Assembly (NCBI RefSeq): GCF_030269925.1
Contig: NC_085131.1
Coordinates: 2,804,001 to 2,868,000, forward strand
Direction of reading: 5' to 3'
DNA: 64,000 nt
Origin: Bombyx mori
Taxonomy: Eukaryota > Arthropoda > Insecta > Lepidoptera > Bombycidae
Position numbers and translations under genes: made by a program. Of this stretch, positions 9,665 through 19,213 are shown piece by piece (positions within the stretch are counted from its first letter, which is position 1; every line of letters starts with the position of its first letter). Below the pieces are notes generated by a model. The model did no database searches, was not told the DNA's origin, and saw only the letters and a list, made by a program, of their open reading frames with translations.

Positions 9665-11734
9665 CTTCAGATTTTTAAAACTTTAGGAGAGTCTCAATAG
9701 ATCCGTGTGACTCGTATTGACTGACGCGTTGATATTCTCAATAACCCCTGCCATCAATAAGGACCTTAGGTTTGTTTACTGTTATTGCCGGAGATGAAAA
9801 CTATGGATGAATGAACTCACTTCATGAATACTCTCAAATACATTGCGTAAAGCCTGTTCCACCTTTTAAATTGTAACACATAATTGAAGTAATCTGGCAG
9901 CAGAAACTGGCAGTAAAATCCATACGGACTCATAATAAGCCCTAAATTCGGTTTTAAGATCGAATAATGTTGCTCGAGAATGCTTCATACCAATTCTGCC
10001 TTGACTTTGTTAATACCATTTTATAATGAGCTAGAGAAAACATGTCTTAATGCTAATCTAGGCACGTTGTGTGTACCATAGAGTGAAATAGTCGAATGTA
10101 CAAATATACCTATAGACCAAATAGAATCATTTATACACGCTTTAGCATTTCCCCTAATAAAGCAAGAAAAACAACGTGAAAATGTTACGACTGTTATGTT
10201 CAGATACGATTATTGAGATTATGAAATCTCTTGGAAATTAAAGTCACACCAAAACTATAAGACGTCATAAATCAAGATGAAGGAAATTCCTTGGTGAATA
10301 TGGGCCGATCGGGTAAGGCTCAGTATTCAATTACCTAGTCAGACCGATATCTGGCCCCCGGGGTATGTGGTGCAACCCAAAATTGCCTGTATTCCTGTAA
10401 AGACAACCTTGAATAATTCTAAGAGCTATACCAATAACGTCAAAGTCGAAAACGGTTTGATGGGACCGCCTATGAGATCGCCTGTGATTGGATATCCAAA
10501 CGTTGCTTACCAATTACTTAAGCTAAGTGATTGTCTTGCTTACTGCTGGATGCAAATACGTTTTATTGTGCATTCAGTGAAGTGCAACAGACCGTGAACT
10601 GTTGGTTTTTGTATTGTATTTTTATTGTTATTTACGGCACTGCAGGATTCGCTTTTAGCAATTTCACCTAATACCTAGGAAAGGTCCTATTTTGGTATCA
10701 ATATTAAGGGATTTTGCTGAGGCTCTATTAATACTTTTTACAACTTCACAAGCATCCCCATTAGATACCTACTTTTTTATCAAGTAAATACGTACCTAAT
10801 ACGTAATACTGAATGACTGGCGATAAAATAATAAAGATGTGTCAAAACGATGACAATGTCTCAAAATCTAGAAAGGTAAGTAACATTCGCGCGCTCCGAT
10901 TTAGAGAAGGGAATAGTTCTATTATTATTAGCCATTCACTTGTGTTGCTCAGCGCAAAGTAAATATAATTTTACCGATTATTAGTGTTAATGAAATATCA
11001 GAAAAAAATCAAGAACATATCTTCCAAACTCTTAAGCCGATTATAAATTACAAAAAAATACCTACTACCTTCTAAGCTGCTGGATTACCAACAGTTTCAG
11101 TGGCTATTTCCAAATCTATCGAAAAGAGAGAGAGAAACAAAACCATGAAAGAGATGTGCTTGTGGAACATTCAGGAATGGATTGAAAAACCATAACCTTT
11201 TATTCTGCATGGGCCCAAAATGGGGTATTTCAATTTCGTAGCAAAAATTTAGCAACGGTAAGACAGTTTTGCGCAATTACAAGAATATCAATCAAACCAT
11301 AAGCCAAACAATAAGCAAGAAAATACTCCAGTAAGTACCTACCATTTCAACATAGAAGTATTTCACCATAAATCCAACAGGCATAAATAATAATGGATTC
11401 ACTGTGAACACACCCGAATCTGCCTATTGAGCGTTAAAAACTCGAACAGCCCAAAATGGACTCGAGGCATGAATGGCCTCTATCGCAAATATTCGATGGC
11501 ATTACCATATGAATGATACAAGCTAAAAAAGCCCCCAGGTGCCGTGTCCGGACCGGATATAGGTTCTAGCCTCGCTGCCGTAAGCTTTGCTGTGGTTCAG
11601 ATTAAAAGCTTTAGCGGTAATTAGTTTTTAATTCGACGTTTAAATCAATAGAGCAATGCTCTCCTACCTTCTTTGAGAAGAAGATGCTTTCAACTAACAT
11701 CTTCTTCGGTGATTATATTATTTTCAAAGTTTTA
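9665..11734. other. 2-kb stretch without a gene; one decayed Bm1 trace
   Basis: At about 9840-9950 a decayed minus-strand Bm1 can be traced through GCCTGTTCCACC, GAAGTAATCTGGCAGCAGAAA and CGGACTCATAATAAG-like blocks. The rest, including overlapping frames at 10331-10597, has no recognisable domain. Confidence 0.4.
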
Positions 11735-11861
11735 AATAAATATGAAAATGCTCAGAATTAAATAAAAATGACAATTTTGGTTTTTCCTTTAATGTGTACC
11801 CTAAAAGTTTAGGTCTTTTATTTATCGATTGAGGCACTATGAAGTCTGCCGGGTCAGCTAG
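11735..11861 (+). mobile_element. 3' end of a Helitron-like element (family H2)
   Basis: It matches the 3' part of the complete copy at 37246-37538: AAATATGAAAATGCTC, the TCTTTTATTTATCGATTGAG block and CCGGGTCAGCTAG followed by T. It ends at CTAG (11858-11861). The 5' part is missing or unrecognisable. Confidence 0.7.
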
Positions 11862-12383
11862 TACTAATTAAAATTATGTACTAAGCTCGCCCTAGCTTAT
11901 GTTTTGGAGGCGATTACACCAAAACATGCCAGGCACGTCTAACCCGGAACGACGCGACTGCGCTGATTTCAACCTATTTTTACTTCCCAATGATAGATAC
12001 AGTCGATTCTTTTATTAGGAGGTGCCAAAGTTGAGCTCCTTTTGTTGCGGTATCAGTCTATTTTCGGATTGCACCGAGATTGAGTTCGTGTAGAGAGAAT
12101 AGTTGCTTCAATCGAGTTATTTCCAGTTTTGTCTGGTTTCCGATTTACAGTTTGAAAGTCGATTCACGTTTAGGACTTCCTCTATATTTCATTGTTCGCG
12201 AATAAATTTTCTTAACTGTTCAAAATATCTCTTCGGGCCTCTACCTTTTCATCTCATTTAGTTTATTGAATTTATTTCTTCTTATCAATATTTTTCGTAA
12301 AAGATTTTTATTAGGAGGCAGTAAATGGATTAAATCGTGTAATATTTTTATATTTTAATGTTAAATAATTTTTTTATATTGAC
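11862..12383. other. No gene or repeat recognised
   Basis: Mixed DNA between a Helitron-like 3' end and a decayed Bm1. Confidence 0.35.
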
Positions 12384-12585
12384 ATTTTTTATTGCTTTAA
12401 GTATGAACTAATACCCACTAGCTAGCTAATACCCACCTTGAGACATCATTTCTAATTCTCATAATTTACAATACAACGGCTGCCCCACCCTTGAAACCGA
12501 AGTATGCATTACTGTTTCCCGGTAGAAATAGGTGGTTGTAGCTACCCGTGCGAACTCATAAAATGCCCAACCACCAATAATTATG
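12384..12585 (-). mobile_element. Decayed Bm1 SINE
   Basis: A poly(T)/ATTGCTT start, then ACCCACCTTGAGACATCA, ACAACGGCTGCCCCACCC, a degraded GCATTACTGTTTCCCGG block and CCACCAATAATT. Many substitutions and a rearranged left end mark it as older than its neighbours. Confidence 0.7.
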
Positions 12586-12944
12586 TACTCAATAGATAAG
12601 CAGACGACCACGGCGCTGGACCTTTGATGGAAATATCCACGTTGAAATCCATAGTACACTTTTTATCATTGTATGCAGGTAAGTGTACCGTCACGTGATG
12701 CTGAGTAGTCGATTCAAATAAGAATCTAAGATCCTTCGTAAAACAAATAAAACTACTACTTAATCAGCGCGTGCCAACACTAATTTAACTTGTTCGAAAT
12801 CTTAGGGTCCCAATTTATTTCTATGTTTTATACTATCTGTATAATATAAACTTATTTTAGACTTTAAAATTCATAGGATAAGTTTTTTTACTGCCTACCT
12901 ACTGCTAGTAACCTCATGAGATTATACTAGCTTCACCAAATATG

Positions 12945-13082
12945 TAGGGGAGCTCATGTGGCTGAGCCTGGGAGCCTTTGTTAATATCCTAGCAAGAGCA
13001 GTGTTTCATTGTATCTACTACCGCATCGGAATGACGACCCACTGAGGAGATCCGGCGAGAAACTCAGTGGGCTGCGAATAAG
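12945..13082 (+). repeat. Unclassified interspersed repeat A, partial
   Basis: It contains CCTAGCAAGAGCAGTG, a CTACTACCGCATCGGAAT block, then CGACCCACTGAGGAGATCC and GAGAAACTCAGTGGGCTG. Related copies lie on both strands at 29289, 39457, 48370, 49915, 51450, 53745, 58900, 61555 and 62248. The longest copy runs to a GGATCGGGTA end. It has no coding potential and could be the 3' region of a LINE or a SINE without a clear tRNA head. Confidence 0.65.
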
Positions 13083-13109
13083 CTTATCAGATTCTAATAA
13101 AGTTAAAAC

Positions 13110-13440
13110 TAGATAGAAAATAGTACGATTATGTTCGAGAATATGTCAGAGGAAGTCTGAAAGTGGCATCTGTGACAGGGAAGTGAAGGCGTTTGGGATA
13201 GAGGGTATGGACATGTGATGAGACGAAATGAAAATGAGGTTGGTAAAAGAGTGTTAACTATGAATGTGGAGGGACATAGAGGAAGAGGTAGACCTAAGAA
13301 GAAATTGATGGATTGCGTGAAAGACGATATGTGTAGGAGGAAAGTGAGCGAAGAAATGGTATATGATAGAAGAGTGTGGAAGGAGAAAACATGTCGCGCC
13401 GACCCCAGGTGACTGGGAGAAGGGCAGGAGAATGACGATA
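13110..13440 (+). pseudogene. Non-LTR retrotransposon ORF2 C-terminal tail
   Basis: An open frame at 13215-13412 gives MRRNENEVGKRVL, GHRGRGRPKKKLMDCVKDDM, VYDRRVWKEK and a CRADPR end. This is the Arg/Lys-rich tail that follows the RT domain in a common LINE group (GHVxRR...GRPKxxWMDCVxxDM...DRxxW). Upstream traces of the same protein continue to about 13110 with breaks. The RT core is absent, so the copy is 5' truncated. The LTR element begins ~100 bp downstream. Confidence 0.75.
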
Positions 13441-13546
13441 TTAGATAAAATAGCACGATTGTATTTATATATAATGAAATAAAGTTTTTGGTCTACAATC
13501 AACCGGAGTAATATAATTTTATGATAAATATTTGAATATATATATA

Positions 13547-13958
13547 TGTCGTGGATAACGACTTTTAGTTGTCGTGGATAACGACTTTTAGTAAAAGACG
13601 GTGGTTTTGATTATTATTTTAAATGATGAGATGTTGTTTTGATAAATATCACAAAATGAAGGGTAGACTACATAACGCCACAGTATAAAATGGCGGTACG
13701 TGGACAGAGTCGTAGCATTCCGTGTCAGACAGTCATTCCGTCCGTTTAAGCAGTGAGTCTCTGACAGTCAGTCAGTCAGTCAGTCAGTCGGTCTGTCGGT
13801 ATATGCAACGAAACTGTCGGTTTACCCTGTCATTGTGAAAGTTGTGTGTGTTGAGTTTCAATAATTATTATTGAAAAGTTTTATTGACTAAACTGAGTTC
13901 AATCGAATACGAGCGATGACGGAACCTACCGCTCAGCCATACCTGGCGTGATCCGACA
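13547..13958 (+). repeat. 5' LTR of element 1
   Basis: The LTR starts with two tandem copies of a ~23-mer beginning TGTCGTGGATAACGAC. A TATA-box region (AGTATAAAATGGCGG, about 13681) is followed by CAGACAGTCATTCCG and a (GTCA)n run, likely around the transcription start. The 3' end is set at CCGACA because the sequence after it (TCAGAAGTGAGATCAGGA) is identical to that after the unrelated LTR of element 2, and because this end yields the TATA target duplication. Confidence 0.8.
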
Positions 13959-13976
13959 TCAGAAGTGAGATCAGGA
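13959..13976 (+). other. Putative primer-binding site of element 1
   Basis: TCAGAAGTGAGATCAGGA begins directly after the LTR. It resembles the complement of a tRNA-Leu 3' end (TCAGAAGTGGGAT) without the CCA-pairing bases. The identical 18-mer follows the 5' LTR of element 2. Assignment to tRNA-Leu is from memory of that family and is tentative. Confidence 0.45.
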
Positions 13977-14276
13977 CTCTACTCTCACTGGCGTGACGTG
14001 TTTGAACATGTTCGAAGTACAGCAAAAAAACATGATGCAGACCAGAATATTAGTAGTGGTACGCCACAAGAGCGTGAATGCAGCATACGTAAGTCGTGTA
14101 ATAACGTCTCTGTTACCTCGATGGAAGATCTGAGCCACGAAGAAATCGTCACATCTTACGTTCTGGCTCATGTTGCCCAGTTTGACTGTCGACTTCATCA
14201 TATGGCATTTACTAGCGGAAATACAACACGTAACAAGCTATTGCAAGAAATTAAGGCAAGTGCAAATCTCAAGTGA
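13965..14276 (+). CDS. Gag-like N-terminal ORF of LTR element 1
   Basis: A 103-codon frame just after the putative primer site. The protein is hydrophilic, with a segment of the form SMEDLSHEEIVTSYVLAHVA and an end TTRNKLLQEIKASANLK. I recognise no domain; position alone suggests the start of gag. The same frame recurs in element 2 at 21818-22102, where an A-run is 8 instead of 7 long and the N-terminus is frameshifted. It is followed by non-coding DNA and the captured SINE, so gag is truncated. Confidence 0.45.
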   Translation: MRSGLYSHWRDVFEHVRSTAKKHDADQNISSGTPQERECSIRKSCNNVSVTSMEDLSHEEIVTSYVLAHVAQFDCRLHHMAFTSGNTTRNKLLQEIKASANLK

Positions 14277-14532
14277 AACTTCGATCGCAATAATGGATCT
14301 GTCATGACGAGTGGGTAGTTCCGACAAGAATTATTTTAAGCGGCTGACTTCTGCTAGAGTTACATGGCACTAGTGCAGTAAGCCAGGACATGAGACTGTG
14401 AATTGTCGCTGAAATTTTAGAATCTACTAGATTCAATACCAATAACACTACACGTTCGATGACTTCGGGCTCCAGCAAGCAAGCAAACAAGAAAGCAAGC
14501 AAGTTTCCGTGGGGAAGAAAAATTGACACATC

Positions 14533-15308
14533 TGAAGTCGTCGTGACCTGTAAGATAAGACGTCCGGTGCGTTCGTGTCTGGCGATGCGGCGGTGTTCGG
14601 GTTCCGCTGGCGGATGCAGGTTTTTCCGGTGAAGTGCGTGCTTGTGCGTGCTTGACAAGTGTTCGCGGTTGGCTTCCTCAGTGTGGGAGTAACATCGTGT
14701 AGGAGAGGTGGAACCCGTAAAATTGTAGTTTGCGTGGTGGCTGGTAAGATTTGTTGCGGTAAGAAGTTTGCATGGTGGTAAAATGTCTTGTGAGTCTGCA
14801 CAGGTAGCCGGAGGTGAGACTTCCGCGGTCGCGGCCCACCCAGTCCGCGAGAACCGGGCAGATCGCCTCGACGGTACGGAGGCCGGCCGACGGGTCCGTC
14901 AAACGACGAGACCACGCCTCCAGCACGGACTGCCGAGATTGGAGCCCCCGCGCTCCGGCTGCACTTGCGCTAGGGCGCGCCGCCTTGTAGGAGACTGTGA
15001 GGTATCCTTGAATAACTCTGACTGCGATCGCGCGCGGCCGGCGTCGCAGCGCGGCGACGTTCTCGTGGGTAAGGACGTGGCACCAGACGGGTGCTCCGTA
15101 TAGTGCCATCGACCGCACGGGTACCATCACCCTGCCTATTTCTGCCGTGAAGCAGTGGTGTATTTCGGTTTGAAGGGTGGGGCAGCGGTTGTAACTATAC
15201 TGAGACCTTACAAGTTCTATCTCAAGGTGTGGTGCGTTTACGCTGTGGATGTCTATGGGTTCCAGTAACCACTTAACACAAGGTGGGCTGTGAGCTCGTC
15301 CACACATT
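14533..15308 (+). mobile_element. Bm1-type SINE carried inside LTR element 1
   Basis: The head GAAGTCGTCGTGACCTG, B-box-like GGTGTTCGGGTTCC and body blocks of Bm1 can be followed to CAGGTA at 14806. After an interruption the body resumes at GCACGGGTACCATCACCC and ends GTGGGCTGTGAGCTCGTCCA near 15300. It is much more GC-rich and diverged than free Bm1 copies in this window. Integrase coding sequence starts within a few bases of its 3' end, so the SINE lies in former pol sequence. The same SINE is in element 2 (22361-23130). Confidence 0.8.
14807..15114 (-). pseudogene. R1-clade LINE ORF2 fragment inside the captured SINE
   Basis: The minus strand reads SMALYGAPVWCHVLT, NVAALRRRPRAIAVRVIQGY, TVSYKAA, then QSRQSVLEAWSRRL, DPSAGLRTVEAICPVLADW and DRGSLT. 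This is the region after the RT core in R1-type LINEs, with a deletion between TVSYKAA and the next block. It interrupts the Bm1 sequence and is flanked by GCACAGGTA (14798-14806) and GCACGGGTA (15115-15123), a 9-bp duplication with one mismatch. No poly(A) marks its 3' end. Confidence 0.75.
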
Positions 15309-15310
15309 AA

Positions 15311-15466
15311 AACGAAAAGCGTAATCAAACGAAATTAGATCCGAAGTTTAAAGGGCCGTTTAAAGTAGTTGAAGTATTGGATGGTGACCGTTACACATTG
15401 AAAGCTTTAAATTCAAAACGTACTTACAAATACCCACATGATAGGCTAAGAAAAATACCAGCATGA
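15311..15466 (+). pseudogene. Integrase C-terminal (GPY/F) fragment of LTR element 1
   Basis: The frame opens right after the SINE and ends in TGA at 15464-15466. It contains KFKGPFKVVEVLDGDRY and then YKYPHDRLRKIP, the GPY/F module that closes Ty3/gypsy integrases. The catalytic core is missing, replaced by the SINE and a deletion. A homologous but distinct copy is at 23900-24182 in element 2. Confidence 0.8.
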
Positions 15467-16122
15467 CACATACCAGTCGAGGTTGATGTAAATGATGATG
15501 ATGAAGAGCAAGCTTAAATTGTGGTGAAAACTCGAGTAAGGATAGTCTATCGGCCGTATTGTGTTCGACCGTACCAGTAGCTATTACGTAGTCGTAGCCC
15601 GGTAGAAATCGGTGTCTCTTGAGGCAACTCAAGTAGTCCGTGGGTGCGCGGTGCGCGTTTGGCTCTGGCGGAGGTCGGGGTCTGTAAAGACCATCGTGTG
15701 TAGTCAGCGGGTGATGCACACGGGCGATCCACGCTGTGGATGCGCATCATGAGGGCAATTGCGATTGCTGGTCGGCTGGAGAGCCGTGGCGTTAGATATT
15801 TTTACTCGGAAGTTTTCTTTGATCTGAGTTCCTGTAAGCTATGCCTGATTTGTACAGAGTAAATTTGAAGTTTGATGAACGACTGTGGTACGTGCTCTGG
15901 CTGCTGAATAGTGAACTTTGTATACCCTTTAGTCGTCACCCACAACCCTATTGTTTGATTTGGTTAAAATGGTATTAAAACAGTTTAAAGCTTTGATGAC
16001 TTTAAATTTTCCGATAAGTCGTAAAGTGTAGTCAGGAGTGATCGAGCGGAACAAGTGTTCTCGTGGATGTTTTTGATTGTAGGTTAACCATCACACGAGG
16101 ACGTGTACAGTCAGGAAGGCCG
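15467..16122 (+). other. Non-coding 3'-type region inside element 1
   Basis: No protein family is recognised. The end reads CACGAGGACGTG, then GTCAGGAAGGCCG before TGTCG at 16123. This resembles the sequence before both true 3' LTRs here (GTCAGAATGGCCG before 17791, GTCAGTATGGCCG before 24842). It therefore looks like the 3' end of an older element body fused to another element. Confidence 0.5.
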
Positions 16123-16290
16123 TGTCGCATTCGACACGTGATTGCTGCAGCCAATACGAGATATGGGACGCAAACGCCGTCTGTCGGCGCTCGATGGGTC
16201 AACTATTCACCGGCCGAGCGGAGCAACGTGCCGGTAGCTGCGTAACATCGAGCAATTTTGGTAAATAAGAACAATCTGGTGAGTCGTATT
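16123..16290 (+). repeat. Possible truncated third LTR type inside element 1
   Basis: The sequence begins TGTCGCATTCGACACGTG directly after the pre-LTR-like motif. It is GC-rich at first and unlike either known LTR here beyond the first 5 bases. No TATA box, partner or end is seen; the call rests on the junction alone. Confidence 0.35.
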
Positions 16291-16720
16291 ATTTTTATTT
16301 GGATTCGGGTGCCGAATGCTCTCTTGTCAAGAAATCTATTAGTAGTAGCTTCATAACTCATCAATTTTATACGATGGTTCTCATAAAAGGTTTCTGTTGT
16401 TTTGACTCAAAACTGTACGGAACAAATCCTATGCGATGGTTTATTGCTTACTCATTTTTATGTCCTGTACTACCTGATAGTTGTTTTAATCGGTTCAGTG
16501 AGATTGAGCATTCAGCGAAATAAGCACTTAAATCTAGTGTGTCCTTATTCGAAGCCCACACTTGCGTTATTGATGACCAAGCTCGCGATGAGCTCATGGA
16601 ATTGTTCTTGACAAGAAGTGCTAGAAGCCGTACATCTTTTTTAAATTGTTCTATTCAAAGAATAACAGTGGCGAGCCCCTTCGAATTCTTAATAGTTCCC
16701 GTGCCATATCCCTAAAGGTT
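16291..16720 (+). pseudogene. Aspartic protease region of LTR element 1, broken
   Basis: The frame at about 16299 gives LDSGAECSLVKKS, the retroviral-type protease active site (DSGA) with its usual flank. Downstream the reading moves between frames (16299-16523 and 16402-16611), showing a frameshift. Later pieces such as DDQARDELMELF and ITVASPFEFLIVP lie where the protease-RT linker would be. No RT motif follows. Confidence 0.65.
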
Positions 16721-17159
16721 TTTACTTAAAATGATACTGAAAGTAAGAGATTAACCTTGACGAGACCAAAGAGCAACCGGTAAGAAACATAAATTATTAC
16801 ATAGTTGCCTTTAAGTAGTGCTACTGACGAGACTGTGATGAGTGAGGTGAGAGTACCTCCAGCGATTGGTGCAGCGGAGACCTGAGTATCAATGGAGACT
16901 ATTGTTGTGTTGGTCTAGTAATGACCTTGACTCTATATTGTGAAGTGATGTGTATTGGTTTTATCATTTGTTTTAATGATAATGTGGGTGGCAATGTCAC
17001 TAGCTGCGCCGGCAGCCAGGCCAGGAGCGTTCTATACGACACTAGTTGACACTAGTGATGTAGAAGATGTAGGATCAAACGACCACGATACAACTGACTG
17101 ATTAAAGTAAGGATTTTGTTGTCCTATTTGTGTGATTAGTAAAGAACAGTATTCGGTGT

Positions 17160-17465
17160 CATTTATGACTGGTAATTGAACACATCGCTCGATTTAGGTG
17201 ATGTGTTCGTTTTATTGCCGGATGGAGGCATTGCGATGTGTTTTATGGATGAAGTGGGTACTGGATGGAAGTTCCACTTGCGTGCCGGATGGAGGCATTA
17301 GTGTTTTGTGTTGAAGTTGGGTACCGGATGTAGGTCCCACTTATTTGCCGGATGGAGGCAATAAGTAGTCAAGAGCTACTTGATGGAGGTGGCACTTGAA
17401 TTGGTTTATCGTCACTCGATATAGGTGGCATGAGTTACTCTCACTAGATGGAAGTAATTGTAACG
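17160..17465 (+). repeat. Degenerate ~65-bp tandem repeat in the 3' part of element 1
   Basis: TGCCGGATGGAGGCA occurs at 17216, 17283 and 17346. Variants such as ACTGGATGGAAGTTCCA (17261) and ACCGGATGTAGGTCCCA lie between them. Further decayed units run to about 17465. It lies in the non-coding 3' internal region before the 3' LTR and is absent from element 2. Confidence 0.7.
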
Positions 17466-17790
17466 ATAGTTTGTGGTTGATACAGAATACTGATGAAATA
17501 CTGCTCAGATTGAGTTGTTTTGTAATAACTCGGGTTTCTAATGATTATTGAGCATTAATGAAATTTTTCAGTTGTATAGTGTATCACTAATAATTGGGTA
17601 ATCACACAGGTTAACATGGTCTGTTAAAGATCTTGTTGAGAGCTAACGTTATGGTTTGTAATGAAAGGAATCCCAATCCTCAATCGTGAATGTATCAGGA
17701 TTGGCCGAGACGAAACCTGTTTGATATTGCAAAAGGTAGTTTTTCTTGCAGGAGCGTCACACAGGGACGTGTGACATGTCAGAATGGCCG

Positions 17791-18201
17791 TGTCGTGGAT
17801 AACGACTTTTAGTTGTCGTGGATAACGACTTTTAGTAAAAAACGGTGGTTTTGATTATTATTTTAAATGATGAGATGTTGTTTTGATAAATATCACAAAA
17901 TGAAGGGTAGACTACGTAACGCCACAGTATAAAATGGCGGTACGTGGACAGAGTCGTAGCATTCCGTGTCAGACAGTCATTCCGTCCGTTTAAGCAGTGA
18001 GTCTCTGACAGTCAGTCAGTCAGTCAGTCAGTCGGTCTGTCGGTATATGCAACGAAACTGTCGGTTTACCCTGTCATTGTGAAAGTTGTGCGTGTTGAGT
18101 TTCAATAATTATTATTGAAAAGTTTTATTGACTAAACTGAGTTCAATCGAATACGAGCGATGACGGAACCTACCGCTCAGCCATCCATGACGTTGCCGAC
18201 A
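17791..18201 (+). repeat. 3' LTR of element 1
   Basis: It is nearly identical to the 5' LTR through GCTCAGCCAT, with three substitutions in ~393 bases, including the tandem 23-mer start. The final ~18 bases differ strongly (CCATGACGTTGCCGACA versus ACCTGGCGTGATCCGACA), although both end CCGACA. TATA follows and matches the 5' flank. Confidence 0.8.
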
Positions 18202-18547
18202 TATACATACATTTAGATATAATGACGAATTCTAATCCAATTAGAAAAATTAGAACTATTCCTCCAAAAATCCATTAAAAACAAAATCTATTGGTATACT
18301 CTGCCACCCAGTTTTTCGTAAATAATTATAGATTAGTACATACACGTATGTATGTATAGATCAAAGAAATAGAAGAACATTAGGTTCATAATGGACGCAT
18401 TTTAATAATGAAAGTACTACATCACGAATTTGTGACATAGAGTACAATTAATATAGAGTAACATTTGGAAAATAAATTTATTGAGTCCAAAAATCAAATT
18501 CTTTTCTATAATTGTACAGACCTCAGCCGTGGTTAATAGTTTTTTAA

Positions 18548-18796
18548 CGGCCGTCTGGTGTAGTGGTAAGTGACATGCTCACTACACAAGGGGGTCGCGG
18601 TTTCGAATCCCGCCAAGGGAAGATATTTGTATGATAAATATAAATGTCTTTTCCAGGGTTATGGATGTAATATATGTATGTGTATAATAAAAATATTACA
18701 TTTATTTCCGTTATCTGGTACCTGTAACACAAGTTCTTTACGAACTTACCACGGGACCTGTCAACGTGGCATGATTGTTTTAAAAAAAAAATCCTC
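18548..18796 (+). mobile_element. tRNA-derived SINE (family B), full length
   Basis: It starts GGCCGTCTGGTGTAGTGGTA with an A-box-like GTAGTGGTAAGTG, then GGGGGTCGCGG and a B-box-like TTTCGAATCCCGCC. The body continues with AATGTCTTTTCCAGGG and TTCCGTTATCTGGTA and ends in a poly(A). This uninterrupted copy shows what the LTR-interrupted copy at 21267 looked like. A minus-strand copy is at 52286-52527. The tRNA-like head is not a functional tRNA: there is no cloverleaf 3' half after the B box. Confidence 0.85.
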
Positions 18797-19109
18797 ATTA
18801 AAATTAAACCAAATTGCGAGGTTATAAAATGTTAGAGACTACCTAAGTACCTACTTAACTTAATCACCTAAGATTACCTAAGTACTAATAAGTATTTAAA
18901 AAATGTGTACAACAAGTAAAGATAATTTGTTTCGTAAAATAATTTTGGTTACTCAACATAGTTTTTTAACATAAAATGTTTATCTAAGTTCGTAATACCG
19001 TTAATAATGCGTTTGCTAATTAACGTATTTCGAGGTACTGAAATAAAATTTAAGCAAAATAATTACCTAAGTACGTACCTATCAAAAATGTAATAATTTG
19101 TTGCTAGTA

Positions 19110-19213
19110 TTTTTTTTATTGCTTAAATGGGTGGACGAGCTCACAGCCCACCTGGTGTTAAGTGGTTACTGGAGCCCATAGACATCTACGACGTAAATGC
19201 GCCACCCACCTTA
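19110..19213 (-). mobile_element. Bm1 SINE 3'-end fragment
   Basis: A poly(T), ATTGCTTAAATGGGTGGACG, CCCACCTGGTGTTAAGTGG and CATAGACATCTACGACG, ending at CGCCACCCACCTT. Only the last ~100 bases of Bm1 are present. Confidence 0.8.

Larger units (their letters stand above)
13547..18201 (+). mobile_element. LTR retrotransposon 1 (Ty3/gypsy-type, non-autonomous, mosaic)
   Basis: Direct LTRs at 13547-13958 and 17791-18201 begin TG and end CA. They are flanked by TATA on both sides (13543-13546 and 18202-18205), a 4-bp target duplication as expected for Ty3/gypsy elements. Internal parts in order: a putative primer site at 13959; a short gag-like frame; a Bm1 SINE carrying an antisense LINE fragment; an integrase C-terminus (15311-15466); a pre-LTR-like junction at 16122; an aspartic-protease fragment (DSGAECSL, 16299); and a degenerate ~65-bp repeat. 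I see no reverse transcriptase or RNase H frame. The first 393 bases of the LTRs differ at about three positions, so insertion was recent. The element must have moved in trans. Confidence 0.85.

Noticed and set aside
13109..13502. 115- and 82-codon minus-strand ORFs
   Set aside because: Antisense shadows of the LINE ORF2 tail on the plus strand.
14678..15328. 216-codon minus-strand ORF as a gene
   Set aside because: It runs across SINE and LINE sequence; only its centre (R1-type ORF2) is real coding ancestry, and it is truncated and deleted.
18548..18620. tRNA gene (A and B boxes, TTCGAATCC loop)
   Set aside because: The head belongs to a dispersed SINE with poly(A) and other copies at 21267 and 52527; no acceptor-stem pairing is seen.
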